A DNA stretch of 64,000 nucleotides, taken from positions 62,001 to 126,000 of the forward strand of contig NZ_FMYO01000004.1 of the NCBI RefSeq assembly GCF_900096895.1, given 5' to 3'. Made by a program: the position numbers and the translations under genes. The stretch is from Acinetobacter kookii. Its GTDB lineage: Bacteria > Pseudomonadota > Gammaproteobacteria > Pseudomonadales > Moraxellaceae. Shown piece after piece: positions 56,412-64,000 of this stretch (within the stretch, counting starts at the first letter, position 1; each line of letters begins with the position of its first letter). Under the pieces are notes generated by a model. That model saw nothing but the letters and a program-made list of their open reading frames with translations. It ran no database searches and had not been told where the DNA came from.

Positions 56412-57575
56412 TTAAGGGGTTAAAATCACTTTACGGCATTCCTGCTCTCGCTGATCGAAAATACGGTAACCTTCAGCCGCATCGGAAAGATTCATGCGAT
56501 GGGTAATAATGATTTCTGGAGACAAGTCTCCATTTTCAATATGCTCTAAAAGTTGCGGCAAAAATCTATGCACATGGGTCTGCCCCATTTTAAAGGTCAG
56601 TCCTTTGTCAAAGGCATCGCCAAACAGAAAACCATGAATCGGCCCAGCATAAACACCCGGTACACTCACTACACCACCACGACGAACCGCTGCAATACAT
56701 TGCCGTAAAGCAGCTCCACTTGAACCTTCAATCTTCAGATTGGTGAGTACGGTTTCCAGCGTACTGCCTTTGGCTTCAAAGCCAATGGCATCAATGACCG
56801 CATCTACACCGCGATGACCCGGCGTATTGCCGATAATAAACTCTGCTGCATCCACCTTGTCAAAATTCACAGGAATTGCCCTATAAGTATTTCGAGCATA
56901 TTCCAGTCGGTAATGGTTATGATCTACGATAAAAATTTGCTCAGCACCCAACATTTGTGCACATGCCGCTGAAAGCAGACCCACCGGACCTGCGCCATAA
57001 ATAGCCACTGTAGAGCCTTTAGTTACATGAGCATTGGTCACTGCCTGCCAGGCCGTCGGTAAAATGTCGGTCAGGAACAGGACTTTTTCATCCGATAAAG
57101 ATCCCGGTACTTTAAACGGTCCTACATTTCCTTTCGGTACCCGTACATATTCGGCCTGCCCGCCTGGAACTCCGCCATATAGATGACTATAGCCAAACAG
57201 GGCGGCACCCGGTGGTATCTGTTTCTTGTTTAAAATGGCACCACGACCGGTATTGGTATTTTCACAGGAAGCAGTCAACTCGTGCTCGCAAAAAAAGCAC
57301 TGGCCGCAGGCAATCACAAAAGGAATAATCACCCGATCCCCTTTTTTGACTTCTGTTACTGCTGGCCCTACTTCTTCCACAATTCCCATAAATTCATGAC
57401 CAAAAATATCCCCTTCTTCGGTCGCAGGAATTTTTCCCCGATACAGATGCAGATCTGAACCGCAGATCGCCGTAGCCGTCACCCTTAGAATGACATCATC
57501 CGGCTCCTGAATTACAGGATCGGGAACCGACTCAACTCGGACATCATGTTTACCATGATAGGTAAGTGCGCGCAT
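56412..57575 (-). CDS. Zinc-dependent alcohol dehydrogenase, formaldehyde dehydrogenase-like
   Basis: 387 residues, MDR family. The catalytic zinc site is CGSDLH and GHEFMG (38-65). The structural zinc motif is C-x2-C-x2-C-x7-C in [15 protein letters not shown]. The coenzyme motif is YGAGPVGLL near 190. The long insert after the structural zinc resembles glutathione-independent formaldehyde dehydrogenase-like enzymes. The substrate remains open. It is monocistronic. Confidence 0.9.
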   Translation of the reverse strand: MRALTYHGKHDVRVESVPDPVIQEPDDVILRVTATAICGSDLHLYRGKIPATEEGDIFGHEFMGIVEEVGPAVTEVKKGDRVIIPFVIACGQCFFCEHELTASCENTNTGRGAILNKKQIPPGAALFGYSHLYGGVPGGQAEYVRVPKGNVGPFKVPGSLSDEKVLFLTDILPTAWQAVTNAHVTKGSTVAIYGAGPVGLLSAACAQMLGAEQIFIVDHNHYRLEYARNTYRAIPVNFDKVDAAEFIIGNTPGHRGVDAVIDAIGFEAKGSTLETVLTNLKIEGSSGAALRQCIAAVRRGGVVSVPGVYAGPIHGFLFGDAFDKGLTFKMGQTHVHRFLPQLLEHIENGDLSPEIIITHRMNLSDAAEGYRIFDQREQECRKVILTP

Positions 57576-57871
57576 GATTTATTCCTCTTGGTTTTATTGT
57601 GCAGTAGACGGGAAGGTGTAAATATTGTTTTAAATTTTTGGGCTGCTGTGCCTTTTCTATATTGAAAGATCAGACTGCAAAGAGATGTATAGAAAAAGAA
57701 TTTTTACTGTTCAGAAATGTATAAAACACAAGGTTCCAGTTATTAAATGTGGGTTTGTCGTATCTGGAACAAAATTTGAATAGAATTTAGCATTCAATCC
57801 TCTACACCTCTCAACCTCATAAAGTTAATTTTTAAAGAACATCAGGAAATAATTAAAACGGCTTCGAAAAT
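57576..57871. other. Intergenic stretch, no gene seen
   Basis: About 300 bases before the alcohol dehydrogenase start, up to the terminator of the YcaO gene. It is expected to hold the dehydrogenase promoter. Confidence 0.4.
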
Positions 57872-57907
57872 AAAAACGGCTTATTCATTATGAACAAGCC
57901 GTTTTTT
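57872..57907 (-). terminator. Terminator after the OsmC-YcaO gene
   Basis: 11-bp stem AAAAACGGCTT / AAGCCGTTTTT extended by TTCA / TGAA, with flanking A and T runs, about 50 bases after the stop on the minus strand. Confidence 0.88.
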
Positions 57908-57955
57908 GCGGATATTCGTTATTAGAGGAAAACCCGAGTCCTCCTCAATAAGAGT

Positions 57956-60154
57956 TTACTTCGACACAGCTTTGCCTCGCGCTGCGTGCAGTTTTTTGTA
58001 GCTATCAATCAGACGTAAATGACGGTCCAACCCTTCAAGCTTCATGCTGGTCTCAGTCAAACCATAGAAGCGGATACTGCCGTCCATCGAGCCGATTACC
58101 GCATCCATACGCTCATCACCAAACATACGGCGGAAATTGATTTCGTAATCATTCAGGTCCATGTCATCGTCAAGTTCTACTTCGAGCACCACATTCATGC
58201 ACTGATAGAACAAGCCACGCTCAACGGTATTGGTATTGTATTGCAGGAAAGTTTCCACCAGCTCTTTGGCTTCTTCAAACTCTTGCAAAGCTATATAAAT
58301 CAGCAGTTTTAATTCCAGAATGGTGAGCTGGCCCCATACCGTATTGTCGTCAAACTCGATACCAATCAAGGTACTAATTTCAGTGTAATCATCTACTTCA
58401 ACATCTTCTAGACGTTCAACCAGAGCGACCAGCTGGTCTTCATCCAAACGGTGCAAGTTAAGGATATCTTCACGGAACAATAAGGCTTTGTTGGTGTTAT
58501 CCCAGATTAAATCTTCAACCAGATAAATTTCCGAATAACCCGGTACTAAAATACGGCAAGCGGTTGCACCTAAATGCTCGTACACGGCCATGTACACTTC
58601 CTTGCCCATATCTTCCAGAATGCCGAACAACATTGCCGCTTCTTCAGCATTGGAGTTTTGACCTTGGTTGGTAAAGTCCCACTCTACAAACGCGTAGTCA
58701 GACTGGGTACTAAAGAAACGCCATGACACGACACCGCTGGAATCAATAAAGTGCTCGACAAAGTTATTCGGCTCGGTTACCGCGTTACTGCTGAATGTCG
58801 GTTTAGGCAGATCATTCAGGCCTTCAAAACTGCGACCTTGGAGCAGTTCAGTCAAACTCCGTTCCAAAGCGACTTCAAAGTTCGGATGTGCACCAAAAGA
58901 GGCAAATACACCACCGGTACGTGGGTTCATCAAAGTCACACACATTACCGGATACTGGCCGCCTAAAGACGCATCTTTAACCAGTACCGGAAAGCCTTGC
59001 TCTTCCAGACCTTTGATCCCTTCAACAATTTTTGGATATTTTGCCAGTACATGTTCAGGCACATCCGGAAGTGCAAGCTCACCTTCTAAAATTTCGCGTT
59101 TAACGGCACGTTCAAAAATTTCAGATAAACACTGGACCTGGGCTTCGGCCAAGGTATTCCCCGCACTCATACCATTGGAAAGATACAGGTTTTCGATCAG
59201 GTTGGATGGGAAATAAACCGTTTCACCATCAGAATGACGCACAAATGGCAATGAACAGATTCCGCGCATAGTATTACCCGAGTTGGTATCATACAAATGT
59301 GTGCCCAGCAGTTCATCTTCAGGGTTATAAATTTCTAAAGTGTATTCATCCAGAATTTCTTTTGGCAATTCCCCATTTGGACCTGGCTGGAACCATTTTT
59401 CATCCGGGTAATGAACAAATTCAGCATTGGCAATATCTTGCCCCCAGAACTGGTCGTTATAAAAGAAGTTGCAGTTCAAACGCTCAATGAATTCACCCAA
59501 AGCTGAAGCCAGGGCACTCTCTTTGGTCGAGCCTTTACCGTTGGTAAAGCACATTGGCGATTGGGCATCACGAATATGTAAAGACCACACATTCGGTACA
59601 ATGTTGCGCCATGATGCGATTTCAATTTTCATCCCCAGGTTCGCCATAATGCCGGACATATTGGCGATGGTTTCTTCTAAAGGCAGGTCTTTACCCGGAA
59701 TATAGGTGCTGCTTTCCGAAGTCAAGCTCGGCATTAGCAAGGCTTGTGCATCGGCATCAATGCTTTCCACTTCTTCGATCACGAATTCCGGACCGGTTTG
59801 AATCACTTTCTTTACCGTACAGCGATCAATTGAACGCAAAATACCCTGGCGGTCTTTTTCGGAAATATCGGCCGGAAGTTCAACCTGAATTTTAAAAATC
59901 TGCTTGTAACGGTTTTCCGGATCTACAATATTGTTTTGTGACAAACGGATGTTATCGGTTGGAATGTCACGCGCCGCACAGTACACCTTTACAAAGTAAG
60001 CGGCACATAAGGCTGATGAGGCGAGAAAATAGTCGAAGGGACCTGGCGCTGAACCGTCCCCTTTATAGCGGATGGGTTGATCGGCGATTACCGTGAAATC
60101 ATCGAACTTGGCTTCTTGTCGAAGGTTGTCAAGATAATTGACCTTAATTTCCAT
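57956..60154 (-). CDS. ycaO: OsmC-YcaO fusion protein
   Basis: 732 residues in two parts. Residues about 1-140 form an OsmC-like domain (GDGSAPGPFDYFLASSALC, with Cys near 48 and 58). Residues about 170-560 are a YcaO domain with the ATP site pieces ALASALGEFIERLNC, EAQVQCLSEIFERAV and the Glu-rich pattern. A helical C-terminal repeat region follows. E. coli YcaO is about 586 residues and lacks the front part. YcaO domains activate amide bonds with ATP; E. coli YcaO helps ribosomal protein S12 methylthiolation. No partner or peptide precursor is near. Confidence 0.9.
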   Translation of the reverse strand: MEIKVNYLDNLRQEAKFDDFTVIADQPIRYKGDGSAPGPFDYFLASSALCAAYFVKVYCAARDIPTDNIRLSQNNIVDPENRYKQIFKIQVELPADISEKDRQGILRSIDRCTVKKVIQTGPEFVIEEVESIDADAQALLMPSLTSESSTYIPGKDLPLEETIANMSGIMANLGMKIEIASWRNIVPNVWSLHIRDAQSPMCFTNGKGSTKESALASALGEFIERLNCNFFYNDQFWGQDIANAEFVHYPDEKWFQPGPNGELPKEILDEYTLEIYNPEDELLGTHLYDTNSGNTMRGICSLPFVRHSDGETVYFPSNLIENLYLSNGMSAGNTLAEAQVQCLSEIFERAVKREILEGELALPDVPEHVLAKYPKIVEGIKGLEEQGFPVLVKDASLGGQYPVMCVTLMNPRTGGVFASFGAHPNFEVALERSLTELLQGRSFEGLNDLPKPTFSSNAVTEPNNFVEHFIDSSGVVSWRFFSTQSDYAFVEWDFTNQGQNSNAEEAAMLFGILEDMGKEVYMAVYEHLGATACRILVPGYSEIYLVEDLIWDNTNKALLFREDILNLHRLDEDQLVALVERLEDVEVDDYTEISTLIGIEFDDNTVWGQLTILELKLLIYIALQEFEEAKELVETFLQYNTNTVERGLFYQCMNVVLEVELDDDMDLNDYEINFRRMFGDERMDAVIGSMDGSIRFYGLTETSMKLEGLDRHLRLIDSYKKLHAARGKAVSK

Positions 60155-60741
60155 GCGGGCACCTAAATATTCTTATGTGTCAGTGCAACACATAAAAATC
60201 AGAAAATAAAATATAAGCCGAATCACAGACAGGAAACTGGCTTAAAAAAATAGTGTGACTAGTGCCATTCGTATAGCAGAGTAAACGACCGACCCTAGAA
60301 ATGATGGACGGTATTATAGAGGGATTTTGCCTGATTGATAACTTTTGTCTGCTGTTCTCGCCTATTGATGAGAAATGCTTAAAACAGGACAATTTAGAGC
60401 AAGCAGTATCAAGACAATATTTCCAGACCCTTTACTATATATAGGTCTTATAAGTCTTACTCAGGCATAAACCATGACTGGACATGATGTGGAGCTTCAG
60501 CATGAATTGTGAAATAAAGTAAATTTCAATCAAATTATGTAGAAAAAGAAAATAAAAATTACATCCAATTAAAGGGTTCAACACACAAGCGCATAAAAAT
60601 TTCCACAATAGATACCAAATCTTTCAATAAGATTTGAGCTACAAACTGCAAGCCTGCATTTTGTGCCTGTTGAAGTCTGAACTCGAACCCTGACTTCAAG
60701 CATTTCTACAAAAAAAGTTTACTCAAATCAGTTGAGGTCAA
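60155..60741. other. Intergenic stretch, no gene seen
   Basis: About 590 bases between two divergent genes. A 70-codon minus-strand frame near its left end has no family resemblance. It should contain two promoters. Confidence 0.45.
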
Positions 60742-61185
60742 ATGATGATAAAAACAACGCTAAGCATAATCGGACTGTCGCTCGTTTCCACACTGGCTCT
60801 GGCTGCCGATCCATTACATGGAACCAAATGGAAAACGATTGATGATGTGACCAAGAAACCCTTATCTGTGGTTCAATTTACTGAAACATCCAAGGGCGTG
60901 CTTTCAGCAAAGATTGTAGATGTATTGGAAGGCACTGAAGGAGAAAAATGTACCAAGTGCAAGGGTAAATTTTTTAATAAACCGCTTCAAGGCGTACAGA
61001 TTGTATCCGGACTGAAAAAAGCCGGAAACAATAGCTATGATGGTGGAAAAATTACCGATCCTAAAAATGGTAAAACTTATAGCTTTAATGCCAGACTCTC
61101 GGAAGATGGCAAAACTTTAAATGGCCGTGGCTATATTGGCATATCTGCCCTAGGCCGCAGCCAGACTTGGGTACGTATCTATTAA
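60742..61185 (+). CDS. DUF2147 secreted protein
   Basis: 147 residues. A signal peptide MMIKTTLSIIGLSLVSTLA ends near ALAADP, then the DUF2147 core: GTKWKTIDD, a Cys pair CTKCKG, GGKITDPKNGKTY and the end RSQTWVRIY. This small beta-barrel family is periplasmic and of unknown function, common in Acinetobacter. GAGG precedes the ATG; the second ATG three bases on is possible. Confidence 0.88.
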   Translation: MMIKTTLSIIGLSLVSTLALAADPLHGTKWKTIDDVTKKPLSVVQFTETSKGVLSAKIVDVLEGTEGEKCTKCKGKFFNKPLQGVQIVSGLKKAGNNSYDGGKITDPKNGKTYSFNARLSEDGKTLNGRGYIGISALGRSQTWVRIY

Positions 61186-61206
61186 CAGCATGAGATTGAA
61201 TCAAAT

Positions 61207-61232
61207 AAAAGCGACTTTCATCAGTCGCTTTT
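61207..61232 (+). terminator. Terminator after the DUF2147 gene
   Basis: 10-bp stem AAAAGCGACT / AGTCGCTTTT with a 6-base loop and T run. Confidence 0.85.
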
Positions 61233-61350
61233 CATTGCAAATCACACAATCTTTCTGAAACAGCTCTCCTAAAAGCCGTACTCCTCTCTTTCCCTAAGCT
61301 TGTTGACTTGTCATTTCAATAAAATTAAATCGGCAATCATTATTCATCCG

Positions 61351-61677
61351 CTATTTTATTTTATAACCCATGTTTTCAGCACTAATAACGGACGCTTGTC
61401 TAATTTTGAAAATCGCGATTTTACCGTCGTCTGCACCGCATAAAGCAATATGCGACATTTGATCCGTACCGATTTCAGCAGCAAAAACTTTAATATTTGC
61501 CTGTTCTAATTCACGCTTCAGTTGCTGAAGCTGATTATCGGCATTGACCTCCGAACACTGTTTGGTTCCTAATGATTTTGTAATCATAACCAATGAGGTT
61601 TTATCCATATTATGCGTTTGACATCCCACTAATCCAAGGAATGCGATTGCAACCAAGCCTATATATTTTTTGACCAT
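61351..61677 (-). CDS. Hypothetical lipoprotein
   Basis: About 108 residues. The N-terminus MVKKYIGLVAIAFLGLVGCQ has a lipobox LVGC, so acylation and anchoring to a membrane are expected. The mature part has Cys near 36 and 79 and SLGTKQCSEV. No family recognised. ATG at 61677 has GGA six bases upstream; a GTG start at 61695 is an alternative. Confidence 0.75.
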   Translation of the reverse strand: MVKKYIGLVAIAFLGLVGCQTHNMDKTSLVMITKSLGTKQCSEVNADNQLQQLKRELEQANIKVFAAEIGTDQMSHIALCGADDGKIAIFKIRQASVISAENMGYKIK

Positions 61678-61736
61678 ATTTATTCCATCCATCACATTTC
61701 CAAGCTAGAGAGCATAAAATACTTTTTATCCTGCCT

Positions 61737-62006
61737 TTAATTGATCTGTTTAATCACCCATTGTAAGAATATTTTTTTATCAAGAAAATCAGGAGAATGG
61801 GTTGAATCTATGACCTTTTGCTTACCGTTAAATGTCCCTAAAAAGCTATAAGAATTTTTAACTTCAAAAAAACCGCCATTCATTTCATGGATTTCATAAA
61901 AAAATTCTTTTAGCTTCTCAAACTGGCTGTGCTTATGAAAATAAGGACGCATAAGTAAAAAATTATAGATTTGTTCCAAAGTACATAATTCATTTTGCAT
62001 ATTCAT
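61737..62006 (-). CDS. Hypothetical protein
   Basis: 89 residues, AT-rich gene, acidic to neutral, with aromatic residues (FFEVKNSYSFLGTFNG). No signal peptide. It looks like a small immunity-type or accessory protein but no family is recognised. It lies downstream of a second small orphan gene (62044-62355) in the same direction. Confidence 0.6.
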   Translation of the reverse strand: MNMQNELCTLEQIYNFLLMRPYFHKHSQFEKLKEFFYEIHEMNGGFFEVKNSYSFLGTFNGKQKVIDSTHSPDFLDKKIFLQWVIKQIN

Positions 62007-62043
62007 GCTTTTCGCCTGTGTAAATATGTTTAGATTGATTTAA

Positions 62044-62355
62044 CTAGATTTTATAGAAATTGTATTTGAGTTCTTTAAAAACGTATTTTTTAAATAATCT
62101 CCATGATTGAATTTCAGGAATTTCGACAACCCAGAAAGTAAATTTAAATTCATTAATGATCAAAGTTATAGTTAAATGTGTTTTAACAATTAAATATTCG
62201 TAGCCTTTTATTTCTGTATACTTTATTAAACATCTGGTGAAGTACTCAGCTTTATCTTCATAAATATTATTTGTTTCACATTCAGATTTAACCAAATTGC
62301 AAATTAAACACGATAAATCCCATAACAATATTTTTTCTAAAGTAATCATGGTCAA
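62044..62355 (-). CDS. Hypothetical protein
   Basis: 103 residues, very AT-rich. It has a Cys-rich early part (LSCLICNLVKSECET) and KYVFKELKYNFYKI at the end. No family recognised. Low GC compared with neighbours suggests foreign origin. It may form a pair with the 89-residue gene 37 bases downstream. Confidence 0.55.
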   Translation of the reverse strand: MTMITLEKILLWDLSCLICNLVKSECETNNIYEDKAEYFTRCLIKYTEIKGYEYLIVKTHLTITLIINEFKFTFWVVEIPEIQSWRLFKKYVFKELKYNFYKI

Positions 62356-63096
62356 AATTTCTATAAATTAAATGAAAACCAAATAAATAAGCATCTGCTC
62401 ACGAAAATAATTAAGAACAATAAATTTTAACTTCCTCCTAAAAATGGTAATGATTTTTTAATTAAAATTTATAATCAAGCCGAAGACATTCCTAATATTT
62501 TGAAAAATTATTTCAAAATAACACCAGTTAAAAGCTTAAAGATAATAATCTCTTTCATAATTGTTTACACCCTCCTTATTTTTACCATAGGAAGAATTAA
62601 AGGGAATTTATGAAAGCAGCTTTATATCCAATTCAATGATGCATTTAATATTTCAATATATTTTCATTGCAAAAATATTGCATTGTGACAAATATGCGTC
62701 AATGTACATTCTTGTAATCAAAGTTATATAGAATGTAACTATGTAATAGAACAATATTTAAATGGAAAGTTTAATACTTTATTTTTCAACTATATATTCA
62801 TTAAATATCAAAGCTTACAATTTGTTTTCTTGCGAATTTTGCAAGAATTTTAATCTAATTTCAAATGTAATAAAATAATTAGAATGAGACTTAATCTACA
62901 CTTTCACTCTTTAACACCTTAAAATTTAAAATTTTTCAACCTTTAATCGGGCACAGATGCAAAATTCGATAAAAATAAAATAAGAATAAATTATGTAAAA
63001 TTTATTTATTTTATGTAGCTTTAATAATAATTTTATCCCTCAATCATTTTTTTAATGATATTTATAAATTAATCGAACAATTAATAGACAGTTAAT
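62356..63096. other. Very AT-rich stretch before otsB
   Basis: About 740 bases, markedly AT-rich, no open frame with support. It holds the otsBA promoter region and probably that of the small orphan genes. Low GC and lack of genes make it a possible remnant of foreign DNA. Confidence 0.5.
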
Positions 63097-63945
63097 ATGT
63101 GTAGCTCAAGTAATTATTACCCCCCTGATCAATATTATTCTCATAACTTGTTACAGTTTATAATCCCTTATTTATCCCGTGATAAAAAGTACTGTTTATT
63201 TCTGGATATTGATGGAACATTATCAGAATTTCATCCTGATCCCGCTCAAAGCTTTATTCCATTCACCACCTTAAACACTATACAGCAGTTAAGTGATTCG
63301 AATGTTTCGGTCATCTTCCTTACTGGCCGTTCAGTCCAGGCTGCCTCAGAACTCCTGTTTCCTTTACAACTGCCTATTGCGGGTACGCATGGTCTGGAAA
63401 TAAAAATCGATGACCACACTCAATTCAGCATTGCGACAGATGACATTCATTTTTCTTCACTGCAACATGATGTTCAGAAACGTTGTCGCCCCTACCCTCA
63501 ACTGTTGATTGAAAACAAGACTTATTCTGTTGCCATTCATTATCGTCAATATCCTGAACTGGCCGATATTGCAAGACAAATTGCTGAAGAGGTCCTGAAT
63601 ACCCATCCAGGACTGAAAATAAATGAAGGCAAATGTGTATTTGAATTGCTGCCCCAACAGGCAGATAAAGGCCAAGCGATTCAAACGCTATTGGAATATT
63701 TAAATTTTGAGGATGTTTTACCTGTTTTCATTGGCGATGACACAACCGATGAATCCGGTTTCAAGGTAATCAATCATTTGCAAGGGATCAGTATAAAAGT
63801 TGGACCAGAACCTACCCAGGCACATTACCGACTGAAAAATGTTGAAGATGTTGCTGATTTTCTTGACTTATTTTCACAATTCTTAAAAACACATTGTTTG
63901 AGACTGTCTCAAGTATCAGATGGAGAAAAAGCATGTCTAGATTAA
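63097..63945 (+). CDS. otsB: Trehalose-6-phosphate phosphatase
   Basis: 282 residues, HAD family. Motif I is FLDIDGTLSEF (about 35), motif II LTGRS (about 75), then THGLEI, and motif IV IGDDTTDESGF near 210. It removes phosphate from trehalose-6-phosphate to give trehalose, an osmoprotectant. The start has no strong Shine-Dalgarno site. It overlaps otsA by 13 bases. Confidence 0.94.
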   Translation: MCSSSNYYPPDQYYSHNLLQFIIPYLSRDKKYCLFLDIDGTLSEFHPDPAQSFIPFTTLNTIQQLSDSNVSVIFLTGRSVQAASELLFPLQLPIAGTHGLEIKIDDHTQFSIATDDIHFSSLQHDVQKRCRPYPQLLIENKTYSVAIHYRQYPELADIARQIAEEVLNTHPGLKINEGKCVFELLPQQADKGQAIQTLLEYLNFEDVLPVFIGDDTTDESGFKVINHLQGISIKVGPEPTQAHYRLKNVEDVADFLDLFSQFLKTHCLRLSQVSDGEKACLD

Positions 63946-64000
63946 TCGTATTATCGAATCGTGTCAGTTTACCCCATCCCGATAAGTCTACCGCTGGCGG
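63933..64000 (+). CDS. otsA: Trehalose-6-phosphate synthase, N-terminus (cut by window)
   Basis: ATG at 63933 with GGAG upstream reads MSRLIVLSNRVSLPHP and continues past the window end. LIVLSNRV is the usual OtsA start, where the Arg binds UDP-glucose. It joins glucose-6-phosphate and UDP-glucose. The overlap with otsB indicates coupled translation. Confidence 0.88.
   Translation, partial: MSRLIVLSNRVSLPHPDKSTAG

Noticed and set aside
60180..60392. 70-codon minus-strand frame before the OsmC-YcaO gene
   Set aside because: No family, no clear start; it overlaps the expected promoter region.

Overview
The window reads as a chromosomal segment of an Acinetobacter-type gammaproteobacterium. 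The benzoate/catechol genes have the Acinetobacter set (benABCDE, catIJFD, a BenM/CatM-type LysR regulator, a DcaP-like porin). The low-to-moderate GC content, the MesD/DUF1852 pair and an IS982-family element fit the same genus. The species is not resolved. No rRNA, tRNA or CRISPR array was recognised.

Layout. (1) 0.2-4.1 kb: a sulfide/persulfide operon on the minus strand (two YeeE/YedE half-transporters, a persulfide-dioxygenase-like MBL protein, a TauE exporter, a rhodanese, an AhpD-like protein), divergent from a BigR-like ArsR repressor with a perfect AT-rich palindrome between them. (2) 4.1-13.5 kb: a repeat-like multi-hairpin element, Dps, a universal stress protein, a MASE3/PAS/GAF/HD-GYP phosphodiesterase, a Cache/GGDEF diguanylate cyclase, a broken small gene and a 582-residue orphan protein. 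(3) 13.7-19.7 kb: an arsenic island (arsO, arsH, acr3, arsC, arsR, a thioredoxin-fold protein with an ArsP-like permease, and a second arsC); arsR and the second arsC share an operator-like palindrome. (4) 20-26 kb: a TonB-dependent siderophore receptor, a secreted orphan, a 974-bp IS982-family element with 8-bp target duplication and a damaged transposase, an IS5-like remnant, a lone macrodomain protein and ribA. (5) 26.4-30.5 kb: a compact four-gene cluster (thermostable-hemolysin family protein, AMP-dependent ligase, TauD/TfdA-type oxygenase, SDR) that looks like an uncharacterised small-molecule pathway. (6) 31.2-34.7 kb: DUF1852 (MesX), MesD core methionine synthase, flavin reductase and TauE exporter, a folate- and B12-independent methionine synthesis unit. 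(7) 35.5-38.9 kb: a small acidic protein and a MacAB-like tripartite export operon.

(8) 39.6-55.0 kb: the aromatic catabolism block. Porin, MFS transporter and BenM-like regulator lie on the minus strand; catBCA-benABCDE-catIJFD form one collinear run of 12 genes on the plus strand. Together they take up benzoate, convert it to catechol, open the ring and carry the product through muconate and 3-oxoadipate to succinyl-CoA and acetyl-CoA. A 12-base motif occurs three times, before catB (twice) and before benK. Stem-loops or repeats sit at several junctions inside the run. The run ends at a strong UUCG-loop terminator shared with a convergent EamA transporter.

(9) 56.4-64.0 kb: a zinc alcohol dehydrogenase, an OsmC-YcaO fusion protein, a DUF2147 protein, an AT-rich stretch with three small orphan genes, and the start of otsBA (trehalose synthesis), cut by the window end.

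Start codons were moved inward where a Shine-Dalgarno sequence or family length favours an internal ATG; these cases are stated. All functions are inferred by reading the translations, without database searches.
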